Below, piece by piece: positions 7,443 through 15,657 of a stretch of 64,000 nucleotides of DNA. Position 1 is the stretch's first letter, and each line of letters starts with the position of its first letter. The stretch is taken from NCBI GenBank assembly GCA_025358305.1, contig JANYJZ010000002.1, positions 27,027-91,026 on the forward strand, written 5' to 3'. Under the pieces are notes generated by a model, which saw only the letters and a list, made by a program, of their open reading frames with translations, searched no databases and was not told where the DNA came from. This DNA is from Ignavibacteriota bacterium. Lineage in GTDB: Bacteria > Bacteroidota > Ignavibacteria > UBA10030 > SZUA-254. The translations under genes and the position numbers were made by a program.

Positions 7443-8513
7443 ATGACGCCGACGCTCCGGGCAATACCGAGGTTGAATCTCTGGGTCTGCGCCTGTTTCC
7501 TGGCGGGACTCCTGGTCTTCCTGCCCCATTCGCTCCGCCGCCAGGAGGCGCTGGGGATCGATTACCCCATTTTTTACGCCGCGGCAAACCACGCGGGTGC
7601 CGCTGACGGCTACATCTACCCGCCCTTTCTCGCCTGGATCCTCTATCCGCTAGGCCAGCTTCCCGTCGGAGTCTCTTCGCTCGTCTGGTATCTCCTCACG
7701 GCGGCGATCTTCGTTGCAGCGCTTTGGGACTGCTTGCCGCCGGCGCTGTCCCTCGATGAACGGGCCACTTCAGCCATCCTTGCCGTTTCGCTCGTTGCGA
7801 CGGCGTGGCTTGCCCTCCTCAACGCAGAACTTGGACAGGTGAACGGAGTGGTCTTGTGCCTGATCCTTGTCTCCGCCGGGAGCGCTGGGCGATCTTCGCT
7901 CGGCGCGTTCTCGATCGGTCTTGCCTCGGCCCTGAAGATCTCGCCGGTTCTCGTCCTGCCGTACCTGCTCATGCGCGAGGGCCGCCGATGGATGCGGGCG
8001 CTTTTTGTCTGTCTTGGAACGGCCGCCGCCGCGCTGGCGCTGCCGTTCGTGTTCGGCTACAGCTTCGCGGGCATCGCAAACCTTAAGACGGTGTCGGAGA
8101 ACGCGACCGCAAATCTCGGCTTCCACGACTACCTTGGAGCCTTCTCCACGCCCTTCTCCGCGGTCCTTCTGCTGGCATCGCTCGTTGTTGCGTACCGCGC
8201 GAGGAAGAGGGGAGAGATCTGGTATCTTCCCGTTCTTCTCATGATGGTGCTGCCGCCGTTCGTCCGAAAGGCGCATCTGATCTACGGGATGCCGCTCATG
8301 CTGCTTCTCCGGAGACCCGTCGGGAGGCAGTCATGGATCCCCCTCCTCTGGGCGCTCGGGGCGCTCGGCACCATGGCGTGGGGCCCGAGCGCCGTCATTG
8401 GGAATACCTCCGGACTCGGCCTCCTTCTCTGGGACCTCTTCCGATCGCCGGAAGAAGAAACCCCCGGCGCGCCAGCATCGTCCGTCCCCGCAGGAAACGC
8501 CGCAGCGATTTGA
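7443..8513 (+). CDS. GT87/DUF2029-type polyprenyl-phosphate-dependent mannosyltransferase
   Basis: A 356-residue integral membrane protein with about eight to nine hydrophobic helices. An early IDYPIFYAAA segment (about residue 39) followed by YIYPPFLAWILYPL is the conserved entry of the GT87 (DUF2029) GT-C family, where the acidic residue after the first helix is catalytic. ALKISPVLVLPYLL and FVRKAHLIYGMPLML are further family-like loops. GT-C enzymes use polyprenyl-phosphate sugars on the outer face of the membrane. The end of the protein is Pro/Ala-rich and probably unstructured. The TGA stop is part of a promoter-like TTGACA for the next gene. Confidence 0.78.
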   Translation: MTPTLRAIPRLNLWVCACFLAGLLVFLPHSLRRQEALGIDYPIFYAAANHAGAADGYIYPPFLAWILYPLGQLPVGVSSLVWYLLTAAIFVAALWDCLPPALSLDERATSAILAVSLVATAWLALLNAELGQVNGVVLCLILVSAGSAGRSSLGAFSIGLASALKISPVLVLPYLLMREGRRWMRALFVCLGTAAAALALPFVFGYSFAGIANLKTVSENATANLGFHDYLGAFSTPFSAVLLLASLVVAYRARKRGEIWYLPVLLMMVLPPFVRKAHLIYGMPLMLLLRRPVGRQSWIPLLWALGALGTMAWGPSAVIGNTSGLGLLLWDLFRSPEEETPGAPASSVPAGNAAAI

Positions 8514-8540
8514 CACTGGGAGGAAGTATTCCTACCTTAG
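8510..8540 (+). promoter_or_regulatory. Promoter of the T9SS-exported repeat protein gene
   Basis: TTGACA (8510-8515), a 17-base spacer and TACCTTAG (8533-8540). The second element resembles the Bacteroidota -7 box TAnnTTTG. A similar TACCTTGG occurs at 10427-10434 before the next gene. Confidence 0.5.
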
Positions 8541-8596
8541 CACACGCATTCAACCTCTCCGCCATTTTATTGATGAGAAGGGAGCGCACGACCTCC

Positions 8597-10306
8597 ATGA
8601 AGATCTCGCATCTGTCGCTGAATCCGCCGGTTCCATCTCAGTCCAGTTGGTCCTTGTTCACCGCCGCCCTCGTTTTTATTCTGCTCGTCGCCGCCCAGAC
8701 AGGCGCATCGGCGCAGCCGTCCCTGAGGTGGGCGCGGTTCACGGACGCCTACGGCAAGGACGACTACATCGAAGACGTCGCGGTCGACCCCGCCGGCAAC
8801 ATCTATGTGGCGGGGTGGATCACGAACCACGCGAACAACCGCGACTACTATGTCGCCCGCTATGACGCCCAGGGAACAAGAACGTGGTACAAAGTCTATG
8901 ACGGCGGGGGCGATGACGAGGCGCGGTCGATCGCGGTGAACGGCTCCCGAGTCTACGTCACCGGCACAAGCCGCGTCGGCGGCGAGCTCGGCGCGGACGA
9001 GGACATCGTGTCGTTCATCCTTGATTCGAGCGGCACGGCGGCCATGGACAGCGCGGCCGCCTTGCGCTACGATTTTGGGACGCTCCATCAGAACGACGCG
9101 GCCATTAAGGTCGTCGCCGGCGCACAGGACACGTTTTTCGTGGCGGGGACGCACCGGGATTCCCTGTCGAGTGCGGACCACTACACTGTCCTGGAGTACG
9201 GCTCCGGCGGTCTTCTCCATGAGGGGGGCTACTCGAGCGGGAACTCTGACCACCTGGTCGCAATGGCCGTGACGAACGCTTCGGATGTCTACATTACCGG
9301 GACGTCGTTCATACTGGCCTCCGGGGTGTACGAGTTCACGACCGTGAAGTATGACCGCGCTCTCCAGCAGCAGTGGGTGCGGACCTACAGCCATGCCGGC
9401 TTCGACGAGGCGATGGCTCTGTTCGTCGACAACTCCGGCGTCTATGTTACCGGCAGGAGCGCGGCGACGTGCGGCGATCTTGACGTCGCCACTGTCCGCT
9501 ACAGCGCCGGGGGCTCTCAGGTGTGGGTCGCTCGGTCGTTTGAGTGCGCCTCGACGCAGGTGGCGCCGGGGGGCATCACCTCCGATGCGGACTATGTCTA
9601 TGTCACCGGCTATCACGCCAACGGCTCGGAGCTGTACAAGTACGAGAAGACCACCGGCATCATGCGCCTCCGACCTCAGTCGCCGCTCCAGAGCTACTGG
9701 AATACGATCCTCGTGGAGGACGGGACGGGATCCATCTACGCCGCCGGACACCACCTGTGGTACGATCAGCCCTCCGACGGCTGGCATCTTGCGAAGTTCA
9801 ACGCGGCCGGCGATCTGCTGGCGGACATCCTCTACGACGGGAGCGGAGCCGGCAACGTGAACACCATGGCGAAGATGGTGCAAAGCAATGCCGACAGCAG
9901 CCTCGTCATGGTCGGCTCGACGACGATCGGCGTCCAGCAGGACATTATGATCCTCAAGTACGGGGTCGGCGGGACGTTTTTCACCGACGGCGTCTACGAG
10001 AACGACGGTCCGGCGAGCGTGCACTCCCTCCCGGATCAGTTCGCGCTCTCCCAGAACTATCCCAACCCGTTCAACCCGTCGACCAGGATCCAGTTCGCCC
10101 TTCGCGAAGGGGGAATTGTCTCGCTCGATATATACGACATGCTCGGACAAAAGGTGAGGACGGTCCTCAGCGGCCAGGCGATGCCGGCCGGCATGCACGA
10201 ACTGACGGTCGACGCCTCCGGCCTCACGAGCGGGGTCTATATCTACCGGATCATCGCGGACCGGGGCAAGTTCACTGCATCGAAGAAGATGATCGTCGCG
10301 AAGTGA
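8597..10306 (+). CDS. T9SS-exported SBBP-repeat protein
   Basis: From the ATG at 8597 (purine-rich AAGGGAG about 12 bases upstream) the product is 569 residues. It has a signal peptide of about 35 residues with core LFTAALVFILLVAA, ending near ASAQ. The body consists of repeated beta-propeller-like units of the SBBP type (DPAGNIYVAGW, GSRVYVTGTSR, ASDVYITGTS, NSGVYVTGRS, DADYVYVTGYH). The last 85 residues form a type A C-terminal sorting domain, beginning FALSQNYPNPFNPSTRIQF, with SLDIYDMLGQKVRTV and ending SGVYIYRIIADRGKFTASKK. This domain directs secretion through the type IX system and attachment or release at the cell surface. It is preceded by its own promoter and is likely an independent cell-surface protein of unknown ligand. 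Confidence 0.85.
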   Translation: MKISHLSLNPPVPSQSSWSLFTAALVFILLVAAQTGASAQPSLRWARFTDAYGKDDYIEDVAVDPAGNIYVAGWITNHANNRDYYVARYDAQGTRTWYKVYDGGGDDEARSIAVNGSRVYVTGTSRVGGELGADEDIVSFILDSSGTAAMDSAAALRYDFGTLHQNDAAIKVVAGAQDTFFVAGTHRDSLSSADHYTVLEYGSGGLLHEGGYSSGNSDHLVAMAVTNASDVYITGTSFILASGVYEFTTVKYDRALQQQWVRTYSHAGFDEAMALFVDNSGVYVTGRSAATCGDLDVATVRYSAGGSQVWVARSFECASTQVAPGGITSDADYVYVTGYHANGSELYKYEKTTGIMRLRPQSPLQSYWNTILVEDGTGSIYAAGHHLWYDQPSDGWHLAKFNAAGDLLADILYDGSGAGNVNTMAKMVQSNADSSLVMVGSTTIGVQQDIMILKYGVGGTFFTDGVYENDGPASVHSLPDQFALSQNYPNPFNPSTRIQFALREGGIVSLDIYDMLGQKVRTVLSGQAMPAGMHELTVDASGLTSGVYIYRIIADRGKFTASKKMIVAK

Positions 10307-10320
10307 CCGAATTGCGCTTC

Positions 10321-10349
10321 GGCCGCAGGGGGGCAGAGCTCCTGCGGCC
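10321..10349 (+). terminator. Stable hairpin after the T9SS gene
   Basis: GGCCGCAGG (10321-10329) and CCTGCGGCC (10341-10349) form a perfect 9-bp stem with an 11-base loop. No T-run follows directly. A run of eight T lies 70 bases further on, before the next gene. Confidence 0.35.
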
Positions 10350-10495
10350 GGAGCGGCTGCAGTGCGAGCCGAACCTTCCCCCGGGCCGTCTCCGAGGCGG
10401 GGAGCAACATTTTCGATTTTTTTTCTTACCTTGGTGCTCGCGGGCGCACGAACCCGTGGACATGATGCCACTATGGACGAGACAGAGCACCGGCA

Positions 10496-11656
10496 ATGGT
10501 TGTTTTTGTGTCAGATATTCAGTTTGAAGGGCTCCACCAGCGCCCGCAGCACCTCGCGGAGGCGCTCTCGGCCGCATCTCCTGTGCTGTGGCTCGAACCA
10601 GCCACGCTCTCCCACCGTGCCTCGTTCCGCGTACGACCGATCTCGAAAAACCTCTTCGCGTTGAGCATCCCCGTCATCCCCTACAATGCCAGGAACGCCG
10701 TCATCCGGCGCCTGGCGCGGGCGGCGGGCGGCGTTCCGGGGGTTGGAACTCTCCTAACGGCGGTGCAGCTGCGGCTTGTGCAACGGGCGCTCAAAGCGCT
10801 TGGGAGCTCCGCGCGGCCGACGGTCGCCGTCGTCCACAACTTTCATGCGATCGGTCTCGTCCGGCGGCTCTCGCCGCAGGTCGTTGTCTACGATTACATT
10901 GATAATGCATTCGGATTCACGGCGCTTCCGTCCCGCGTCCGGGACTTGTGGGTCGAAACGATCGACGCAGCCGGCGTCATCACGGTGACGTCGCCGGGCC
11001 TCGGCGCCCAGATTCGCGAAGCGGGCGGGAAGAATGCCGTCTATATCGGCAACGGCGTGGAAGTCGAACGCTTCGCGGCCAGCGGGGCCGCCCGGCCGGC
11101 CGATCTTCCGGAGGGCAAGCCTGTCGTTGTCTACGTCGGTGCGGTCTATCCATGGCTCGACTATGCGCTTCTTTCCAAGGCGGCGAAGCGCCTCACCGAC
11201 GTGAACTTCGTCCTCATCGGACCGGTCCATCCGGACGCCGCGGCGGCCGTCGAGGATCTCAAACGGCGCGGAAACGTCGTCGCCCTCGGGGTCAAGCCGT
11301 ATCAAGCGCTGCCGGCGTATCTGCACTATTCGGACATCGGCATCATTCCGTTCCAGAAGAACGAGCTCACCAGGACGGTGAACCCGGTGAAGCTTTATGA
11401 ATACAGCGCCGCAGGGCTCCCCACGATCGCGACCGACTTCTCCGACGACGTGCGGGCGTTCCGCGGCCTCGTCACGCTCGTCGCTTCCGAGGATGAGTTT
11501 GCGGCCGCGGTCCGCACCCTTCTTGCGCGTCGGGGTGATCAGGCAGGGAAGGAGCGCCTTGTTGCGTTCGCCCGGGAGCATGACTGGCGGCAGATCACGA
11601 AGGAGTTTATCGACATCATCAATCGGCAGCAGACTACTTCACACGCTTCAATATAA
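10496..11656 (+). CDS. GT-B glycosyltransferase, TuaH/GT4-like
   Basis: A 386-residue glycosyltransferase. The N-terminus MVVFVSDIQFEGLHQRPQHLA matches the group in which the sequence H-QRP-H follows the first strand, as in TuaH-like teichuronic acid enzymes. The middle has VVYDYIDNAF and VITVTSPGLGAQI. The donor domain carries VVYVGAVYPWLDYALL, NVVALGVKPYQALPAYL and DIGIIPFQKNELTRTVNPVKLYEYSAAGLPTIATD, which is the EX7E-like end. The start at 10496 was chosen by homology-like N-terminus, although the ribosome-binding site is poor. It lies 9 bases before the YfhO gene and is probably co-transcribed with it. Likely role in surface glycan assembly. Confidence 0.82.
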   Translation: MVVFVSDIQFEGLHQRPQHLAEALSAASPVLWLEPATLSHRASFRVRPISKNLFALSIPVIPYNARNAVIRRLARAAGGVPGVGTLLTAVQLRLVQRALKALGSSARPTVAVVHNFHAIGLVRRLSPQVVVYDYIDNAFGFTALPSRVRDLWVETIDAAGVITVTSPGLGAQIREAGGKNAVYIGNGVEVERFAASGAARPADLPEGKPVVVYVGAVYPWLDYALLSKAAKRLTDVNFVLIGPVHPDAAAAVEDLKRRGNVVALGVKPYQALPAYLHYSDIGIIPFQKNELTRTVNPVKLYEYSAAGLPTIATDFSDDVRAFRGLVTLVASEDEFAAAVRTLLARRGDQAGKERLVAFAREHDWRQITKEFIDIINRQQTTSHASI

Positions 11657-11665
11657 GGAGCAGCA

Positions 11666-14143
11666 ATGGCAAAACAGCAAAGCGCATCCCAGGGCTCCCG
11701 GCGGCAGCAGGGTCAGGCCTCCTGGTTCGAGAAGTTGGAGCCCTGGAAGCAGAACGGCATCTGCGTGCTCGCCCTCTTCGTTCTTCTCCTCTTCCTCTTC
11801 AACGACATCATTCTGAAGGGGATGATTTTCTCCGACGGGGGGGACACGGCGACGCACGACGCCTGGCCGACGGCGATGACGCATATCCGGGAGACGGAGC
11901 ACGTCGAGCCTCTCTGGATCCCGTACATCTTCAGCGGGATGCCGATCTCCGGGGCCCTCATCTTCCCCACGCGCGTGAATCTTATCCAGGACTTTGTCGT
12001 CTTCTGGGGGTCCAAGATCCTCTTCTTCGGCGCGCAGCTCCATTGGCTTCTCGTGCCGTTCCTCATCATGGGGTGCGGGATGTTCTTCCTCGCCCGAGAG
12101 CTGAAGTTCTCCCTGCCGGTGTCCCTCTTCGCCTCGATCGTCATGATGCTCAGCCCGTACGCCGTCGGCCTTCCCGAAACCGGCCACGGCTCGAAGCTCA
12201 TCGTCCTCGGGTACATCCCGCTCCTCTTCCTCTGGGTCTACAAGCTCTTCCAGGAGCGCACGCTCCTCCTGTTCGCGCTTGCGGCAGCGACCCTCGGGAC
12301 AATGCTCCTGGCCGATCATCCCCAGATGGCGTTCTACGGTCTCTTCCTTCTCGGCCTCTACCTCCTGTCGGAGATCGCCTTTGACGCCCGCCAGGCCCCG
12401 AAGGCGGCGGCTCTCAAGACTGGACTCTTCGTCGCGGCCGTCGTTCTCGGCTTTGCGCTCTACGCCTACCATGCCCTCCCGACGCTGGAGTACGCGCACT
12501 ACTCCATCCGCGGCGGCGGAGGGGAGTCTGCAGGCGTGGCCGGGGCGGCCGGCGCCGCCGGATTGAGCTACGACTACGCGACGAACTGGTCGTTCCACCC
12601 GTTCGAACTGGCGAACCTCGTCGTCCCGTCGTTCTTCGGCTACGAGAACCCGTATTATTGGGGATGGATGCCGTTCACCAATTCGACCGTGTACGTCGGC
12701 CTCCTGCCGCTCCTCTTCGCCGGCGTCGCGCTTGCCTACAACCGGAACCGGATGACCTGGTTTCTTCTCGGGTTCACCGTGCTTATTTTCTTTATCGCGT
12801 TCGGCAGGCATCTTTCGATCATCTACGACCTCATGTTCAACTACTTTCCCTTCTTCAACAAGCTCCGCGTGCCAGTGATGATTCTTCACCTGGCGCCCTT
12901 TTCGATCGGGCTCCTCTCGGCCTACGGCCTTGACTGGGTCGTGACGCGGTTCCAGCAGATGAAGGAGGTGGAGATCCAGGCCGCGAAGAAGAAGCTCCTG
13001 CGGATTCTTCTGGCGGTGGTGCTGCTCGTCGGCGTGCTCATCGTTCTGAAGAGTTCGGTGTTCGGGTTCCTCTCGGGATCGATGTTTGCAAAGGAAGGGG
13101 AACTCGCCCAGTTCCGCCAGAAATACGGCGCACAGGCCTCGCAGGCTTTCGCGCAGCTGAAGGAAATGCGCTTCGAGCTGCTCTGGAAGGATGCGGTGAA
13201 GTGCCTCATTCTCGCCGCGCTCTCGCTCGGGCTCATCCTCTCGTTCCTCCAGCGCAGGATCGGCGCGTTCGTCTTCGTCCTGGGCGTCACCGTCATCACG
13301 ATCGGCGACCTCTGGTACTACGACGTGAAGTACATCAGCCCGAAGCCGGCGTCGGCGATGACGGACCGCTTCGCTCCCGATCCGAACCTCGGGCGGCTCG
13401 CCGCCGAGAGCGAACGGAGCCCCTTCCGGGTCCTCGATCCAAGCGGCCAGTTCGACCAGGACAACTCGCTCATGCACGCGCTCCTCCAGTCGGTCGAGGG
13501 GTACAGCCCGGCGAAGCTCCAGATCTACCAGGACCTGCGGGACTCCTGCTTCGCGCGGGGGAACCGAAACGTCTTCGACATGCTCAACGTGAAGTACATC
13601 GTCGGCCGGCAGCAGACGCAGTCCGGCGGCCTCGAAACGGTGGTCCAGCAGAACCCGGAAGCGCTCCCGCGCGTCTGGTTCGTCGACAGCGTCGTCGTCG
13701 CCGCGTCGAAGGCCGCGGTGTTCCATGTGCTCCAGGACCCGACGTGGAACCCCCGGACGACCGCGGTGCTGGAAAAGGCGATTCCTTCGGCCGTCTCGGC
13801 CGCGCCGGACAGCCACGCGACGATTTCGAAGTATGCGAGCAGCGCGTTCGAGATCGCGGCCGCGCCGGCTGCGGCGAAGCTCCTCGTCGTGAGCGAGGTC
13901 TATTATCCCGCCGGGTGGAAGGCGTTCGTGGACGGCAAGGAGACGGAGATCTTCAAGACGAACTATGTCTTGCGCTCGGTCATCGTCCCGGCGGGACAGC
14001 ATATGGTGGAGTTTCGATTCGCACCGGCGTCCTACGAGACCGGCCTGACGGTGACGGAGTCTGCCTGGGGGTTGACGGCATTGTTGCTTCTCGGCGGGGC
14101 GTACCTCGATCCGAGGGTTCGCAAGAGGCTCGGGAAGAAGTAG
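11666..14143 (+). CDS. YfhO family membrane protein
   Basis: An 825-residue polytopic protein starting at the ATG at 11666 with a good ribosome-binding site (AAGGAG). After a short basic N-terminus come about twelve hydrophobic helices (first FVLLLFLFNDIIL), then a long extracytoplasmic region of about 300 residues (ending ...VSEVYYPAGWKAFVDGKE) and a last helix at the C-terminus. The loop after helix 1 contains DGGDTATHDAWP. The FPTRVNLIQDF and PQMAFYGLFLLGLYLLSEI segments fit the YfhO family. YfhO proteins are GT-C-fold and have been linked in Gram-positives to glycosylation of lipoteichoic acid. In this group the substrate is not known. It closes the envelope-glycan region and is followed by a bidirectional terminator. 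Confidence 0.85.
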   Translation: MAKQQSASQGSRRQQGQASWFEKLEPWKQNGICVLALFVLLLFLFNDIILKGMIFSDGGDTATHDAWPTAMTHIRETEHVEPLWIPYIFSGMPISGALIFPTRVNLIQDFVVFWGSKILFFGAQLHWLLVPFLIMGCGMFFLARELKFSLPVSLFASIVMMLSPYAVGLPETGHGSKLIVLGYIPLLFLWVYKLFQERTLLLFALAAATLGTMLLADHPQMAFYGLFLLGLYLLSEIAFDARQAPKAAALKTGLFVAAVVLGFALYAYHALPTLEYAHYSIRGGGGESAGVAGAAGAAGLSYDYATNWSFHPFELANLVVPSFFGYENPYYWGWMPFTNSTVYVGLLPLLFAGVALAYNRNRMTWFLLGFTVLIFFIAFGRHLSIIYDLMFNYFPFFNKLRVPVMILHLAPFSIGLLSAYGLDWVVTRFQQMKEVEIQAAKKKLLRILLAVVLLVGVLIVLKSSVFGFLSGSMFAKEGELAQFRQKYGAQASQAFAQLKEMRFELLWKDAVKCLILAALSLGLILSFLQRRIGAFVFVLGVTVITIGDLWYYDVKYISPKPASAMTDRFAPDPNLGRLAAESERSPFRVLDPSGQFDQDNSLMHALLQSVEGYSPAKLQIYQDLRDSCFARGNRNVFDMLNVKYIVGRQQTQSGGLETVVQQNPEALPRVWFVDSVVVAASKAAVFHVLQDPTWNPRTTAVLEKAIPSAVSAAPDSHATISKYASSAFEIAAAPAAAKLLVVSEVYYPAGWKAFVDGKETEIFKTNYVLRSVIVPAGQHMVEFRFAPASYETGLTVTESAWGLTALLLLGGAYLDPRVRKRLGKK

Positions 14144-14147
14144 GGGC

Positions 14148-14180
14148 AAAAAAAAGGCCGACGATCGTCGGCCTTTTTTA
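14148..14180. terminator. Bidirectional intrinsic terminator
   Basis: The 18-base palindrome from 14156 to 14173 (GGCCGACG...CGTCGGCC) is flanked by eight A on the left and six T on the right. It can therefore end both the YfhO transcript and the rpsU transcript from the opposite strand. Confidence 0.9.
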
Positions 14181-14194
14181 CTCTCTGGAGAGTC

Positions 14195-14389
14195 TTACAT
14201 CTCTTCCATCAGTGTTCTCTGCAAGCGGCGGACTGCCTTGATCTTCTTCATCCGCTTCTGAACAGAAGGTTTGGTGAAATACGCGCGTTTCTTTACCTCT
14301 TTGAGGATACCCGATCGCTCGTACTTCTTCTTGAAGCGACGGATCGCGCGGTCGATATTCTCGTTCTCGTTGATAACGATACCGACCAT
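14195..14389 (-). CDS. rpsU: 30S ribosomal protein bS21
   Basis: The 64-residue basic protein begins MVGIVINENENIDRAIRRFK and contains KKYERSGILKEVKKRAYFTKPS, the conserved core of bS21, followed by KRMKKIKAVRRLQR. It binds the 30S platform close to the 3' end of 16S rRNA. The start at 14389 is fixed by an extended Shine-Dalgarno of 11 bases (14404-14394). It is second in a probable operon with the zinc-ribbon gene 14415-14804, which lies 25 bases upstream. Confidence 0.96.
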   Translation of the reverse strand: MVGIVINENENIDRAIRRFKKKYERSGILKEVKKRAYFTKPSVQKRMKKIKAVRRLQRTLMEEM

Positions 14390-14393
14390 CTAA

Positions 14394-14404
14394 ATCACCT
14401 CCTT
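14394..14404 (-). promoter_or_regulatory. Extended Shine-Dalgarno of rpsU
   Basis: On the minus strand AAGGAGGTGAT is fully complementary to the usual 3' end of 16S rRNA and ends four bases before the ATG. It is the longest match I see in this window. In Bacteroidia, where bS21 helps hide the anti-SD, such a strong site on rpsU has been linked to autoregulation. Here this is only a suggestion. Confidence 0.75.
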
Positions 14405-14414
14405 CCGATGGGAT

Positions 14415-14804
14415 TTACAATACTGCATCTAACAATTCCGGTTTGAAATTCTCAAGCAGCCTGCGCTGCCCCTGTTTTTCGAACGTCACAACGATCGCCA
14501 TGTGGCCGTCCGAGGTCTTGATCTTACTGGTGACCTTGCCGACGTCGTCCCACTCGGAGTGGAAGATCGCCTGTCCGACCGAAAAGATCTGCTCGGGAGT
14601 GTACTTCGTTGCGGACGCCGCATCGAGCTTGCCGTTCTTCGAATCGTTGGCACGAAGCTTGAGATCCATCTGCGACATGTGGTGGCACCTCGTGCACTTC
14701 AGCCACATCTTCTCCTGACCTACCTGCAAATCCCCGACCATCTCCATCTTGGTATTCTTATTGCAATAGCCACACAAAAACTCAGTATATTTTGTTCGTG
14801 CCAT
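14415..14804 (-). CDS. Small zinc-ribbon protein of unknown function, upstream of rpsU
   Basis: A 129-residue soluble protein. A CGYC pair (about residues 11-14) and a CTRC pair (about 37-40) are spaced as in a zinc ribbon. The remaining 85 residues include a YTPEQIFSVGQAIFHSEWDDVGKV segment and a basic beta-rich end with VVTFEKQGQRRLLENF. This layout suggests a nucleic-acid- or ribosome-associated role, supported only by its place directly before rpsU on the same strand. The family name is not known to me. The start ATG at 14804 gives MARTKYTEFLCGYC, which fits a compact ribbon at the very N-terminus. Confidence 0.75.
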   Translation of the reverse strand: MARTKYTEFLCGYCNKNTKMEMVGDLQVGQEKMWLKCTRCHHMSQMDLKLRANDSKNGKLDAASATKYTPEQIFSVGQAIFHSEWDDVGKVTSKIKTSDGHMAIVVTFEKQGQRRLLENFKPELLDAVL

Positions 14805-15657
14805 GCAGAATTCCTACTGTTGATGAAAGGTTTCAGTGGACTTGAGAGAGATGCGTGGGGAAGTCTTTACACCGAGGTCGCAAGATCTTTTTCTCTGCAC
14901 GGTAAGCTTGTACATCCTCCGCTGCTACGCCTGAAAAGATGGTGCATCTCAATCCTTAGTAATATAAGCAATTTTCAGGCTGGAGTCAACCAATTTGTCC
15001 CATGGAGGCCACACCTCGGGAGAACGTCCGTGTCCGGAGATATCCGGAGTGCGTTCACCGAGATCCGTTAAATGGGCCCTAAGGGCTTCAGATGCAGGAA
15101 TTCACCTCATCGCGTGTATGGCGAAGGATGGTGATGGTTCCGTGCCTCCCCATCCTTCAGTGAGGCGCCATTCAGAGATAGAGACGGGCGGTCTGAACAT
15201 CAGTCCCCTCGGGCCCTTCTTCCGTGCGCTCTTCGACGAGAGTGCCTTTTTCCAAAATTCTCATCGAATCCGGATGTTCAGGGCATCTCCGTGGTTCCTT
15301 CATACAAGGTCTCTATTCAAGCATTTCAGCATTGAGTATGTCCTAAATTATCGATAACTTTAACGCTGATTCTGGCCTGCGGGGTGCCTGTCGATTGGAT
15401 CGTTTCATGGCGATGGGAGGGGGGCGGATGCCATGGAATCCACGGACTTGAGAAGGCGTCAAGGGCACCGTCTATAAAGAACGCGCGCATCGCGTGATCC
15501 AGCGGATCACGCGTAGATCGCCTCGGCCGCAATCACAGCGGCATGTTCGTGTGTTACCGCCTTCCCAGCGCAACGCCTCGATGATCGCTGGATCGCACCG
15601 AGAGTTCGACCGGAAGCGGCGCCTCACTCACGTATTCCTGAATGAAGAATAGGAACT
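14805..15657. other. Gene-poor intergenic stretch
   Basis: Between the divergent zinc-ribbon gene and the first kinase I see no reading frame with coding character, no tRNA and no clear repeat. It should hold the promoters of both flanking transcripts. I could not place them with confidence. Confidence 0.5.

Noticed and set aside
3040..14143. Macrolide-type biosynthesis cluster because of the TylF-like gene
   Set aside because: No polyketide synthase or deoxysugar genes are present. Neighbouring glycosyltransferases, GT87 and YfhO suggest envelope glycan modification.
11648..14149. Very long open frame on the minus strand opposite the YfhO gene (833 codons)
   Set aside because: It mirrors the YfhO coding frame in GC-rich DNA and yields an Arg/Glu/His/Pro-rich product with no domain. 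The same holds for the long antisense frames opposite the kinases, at 51283-53838 and at 60178-62352.
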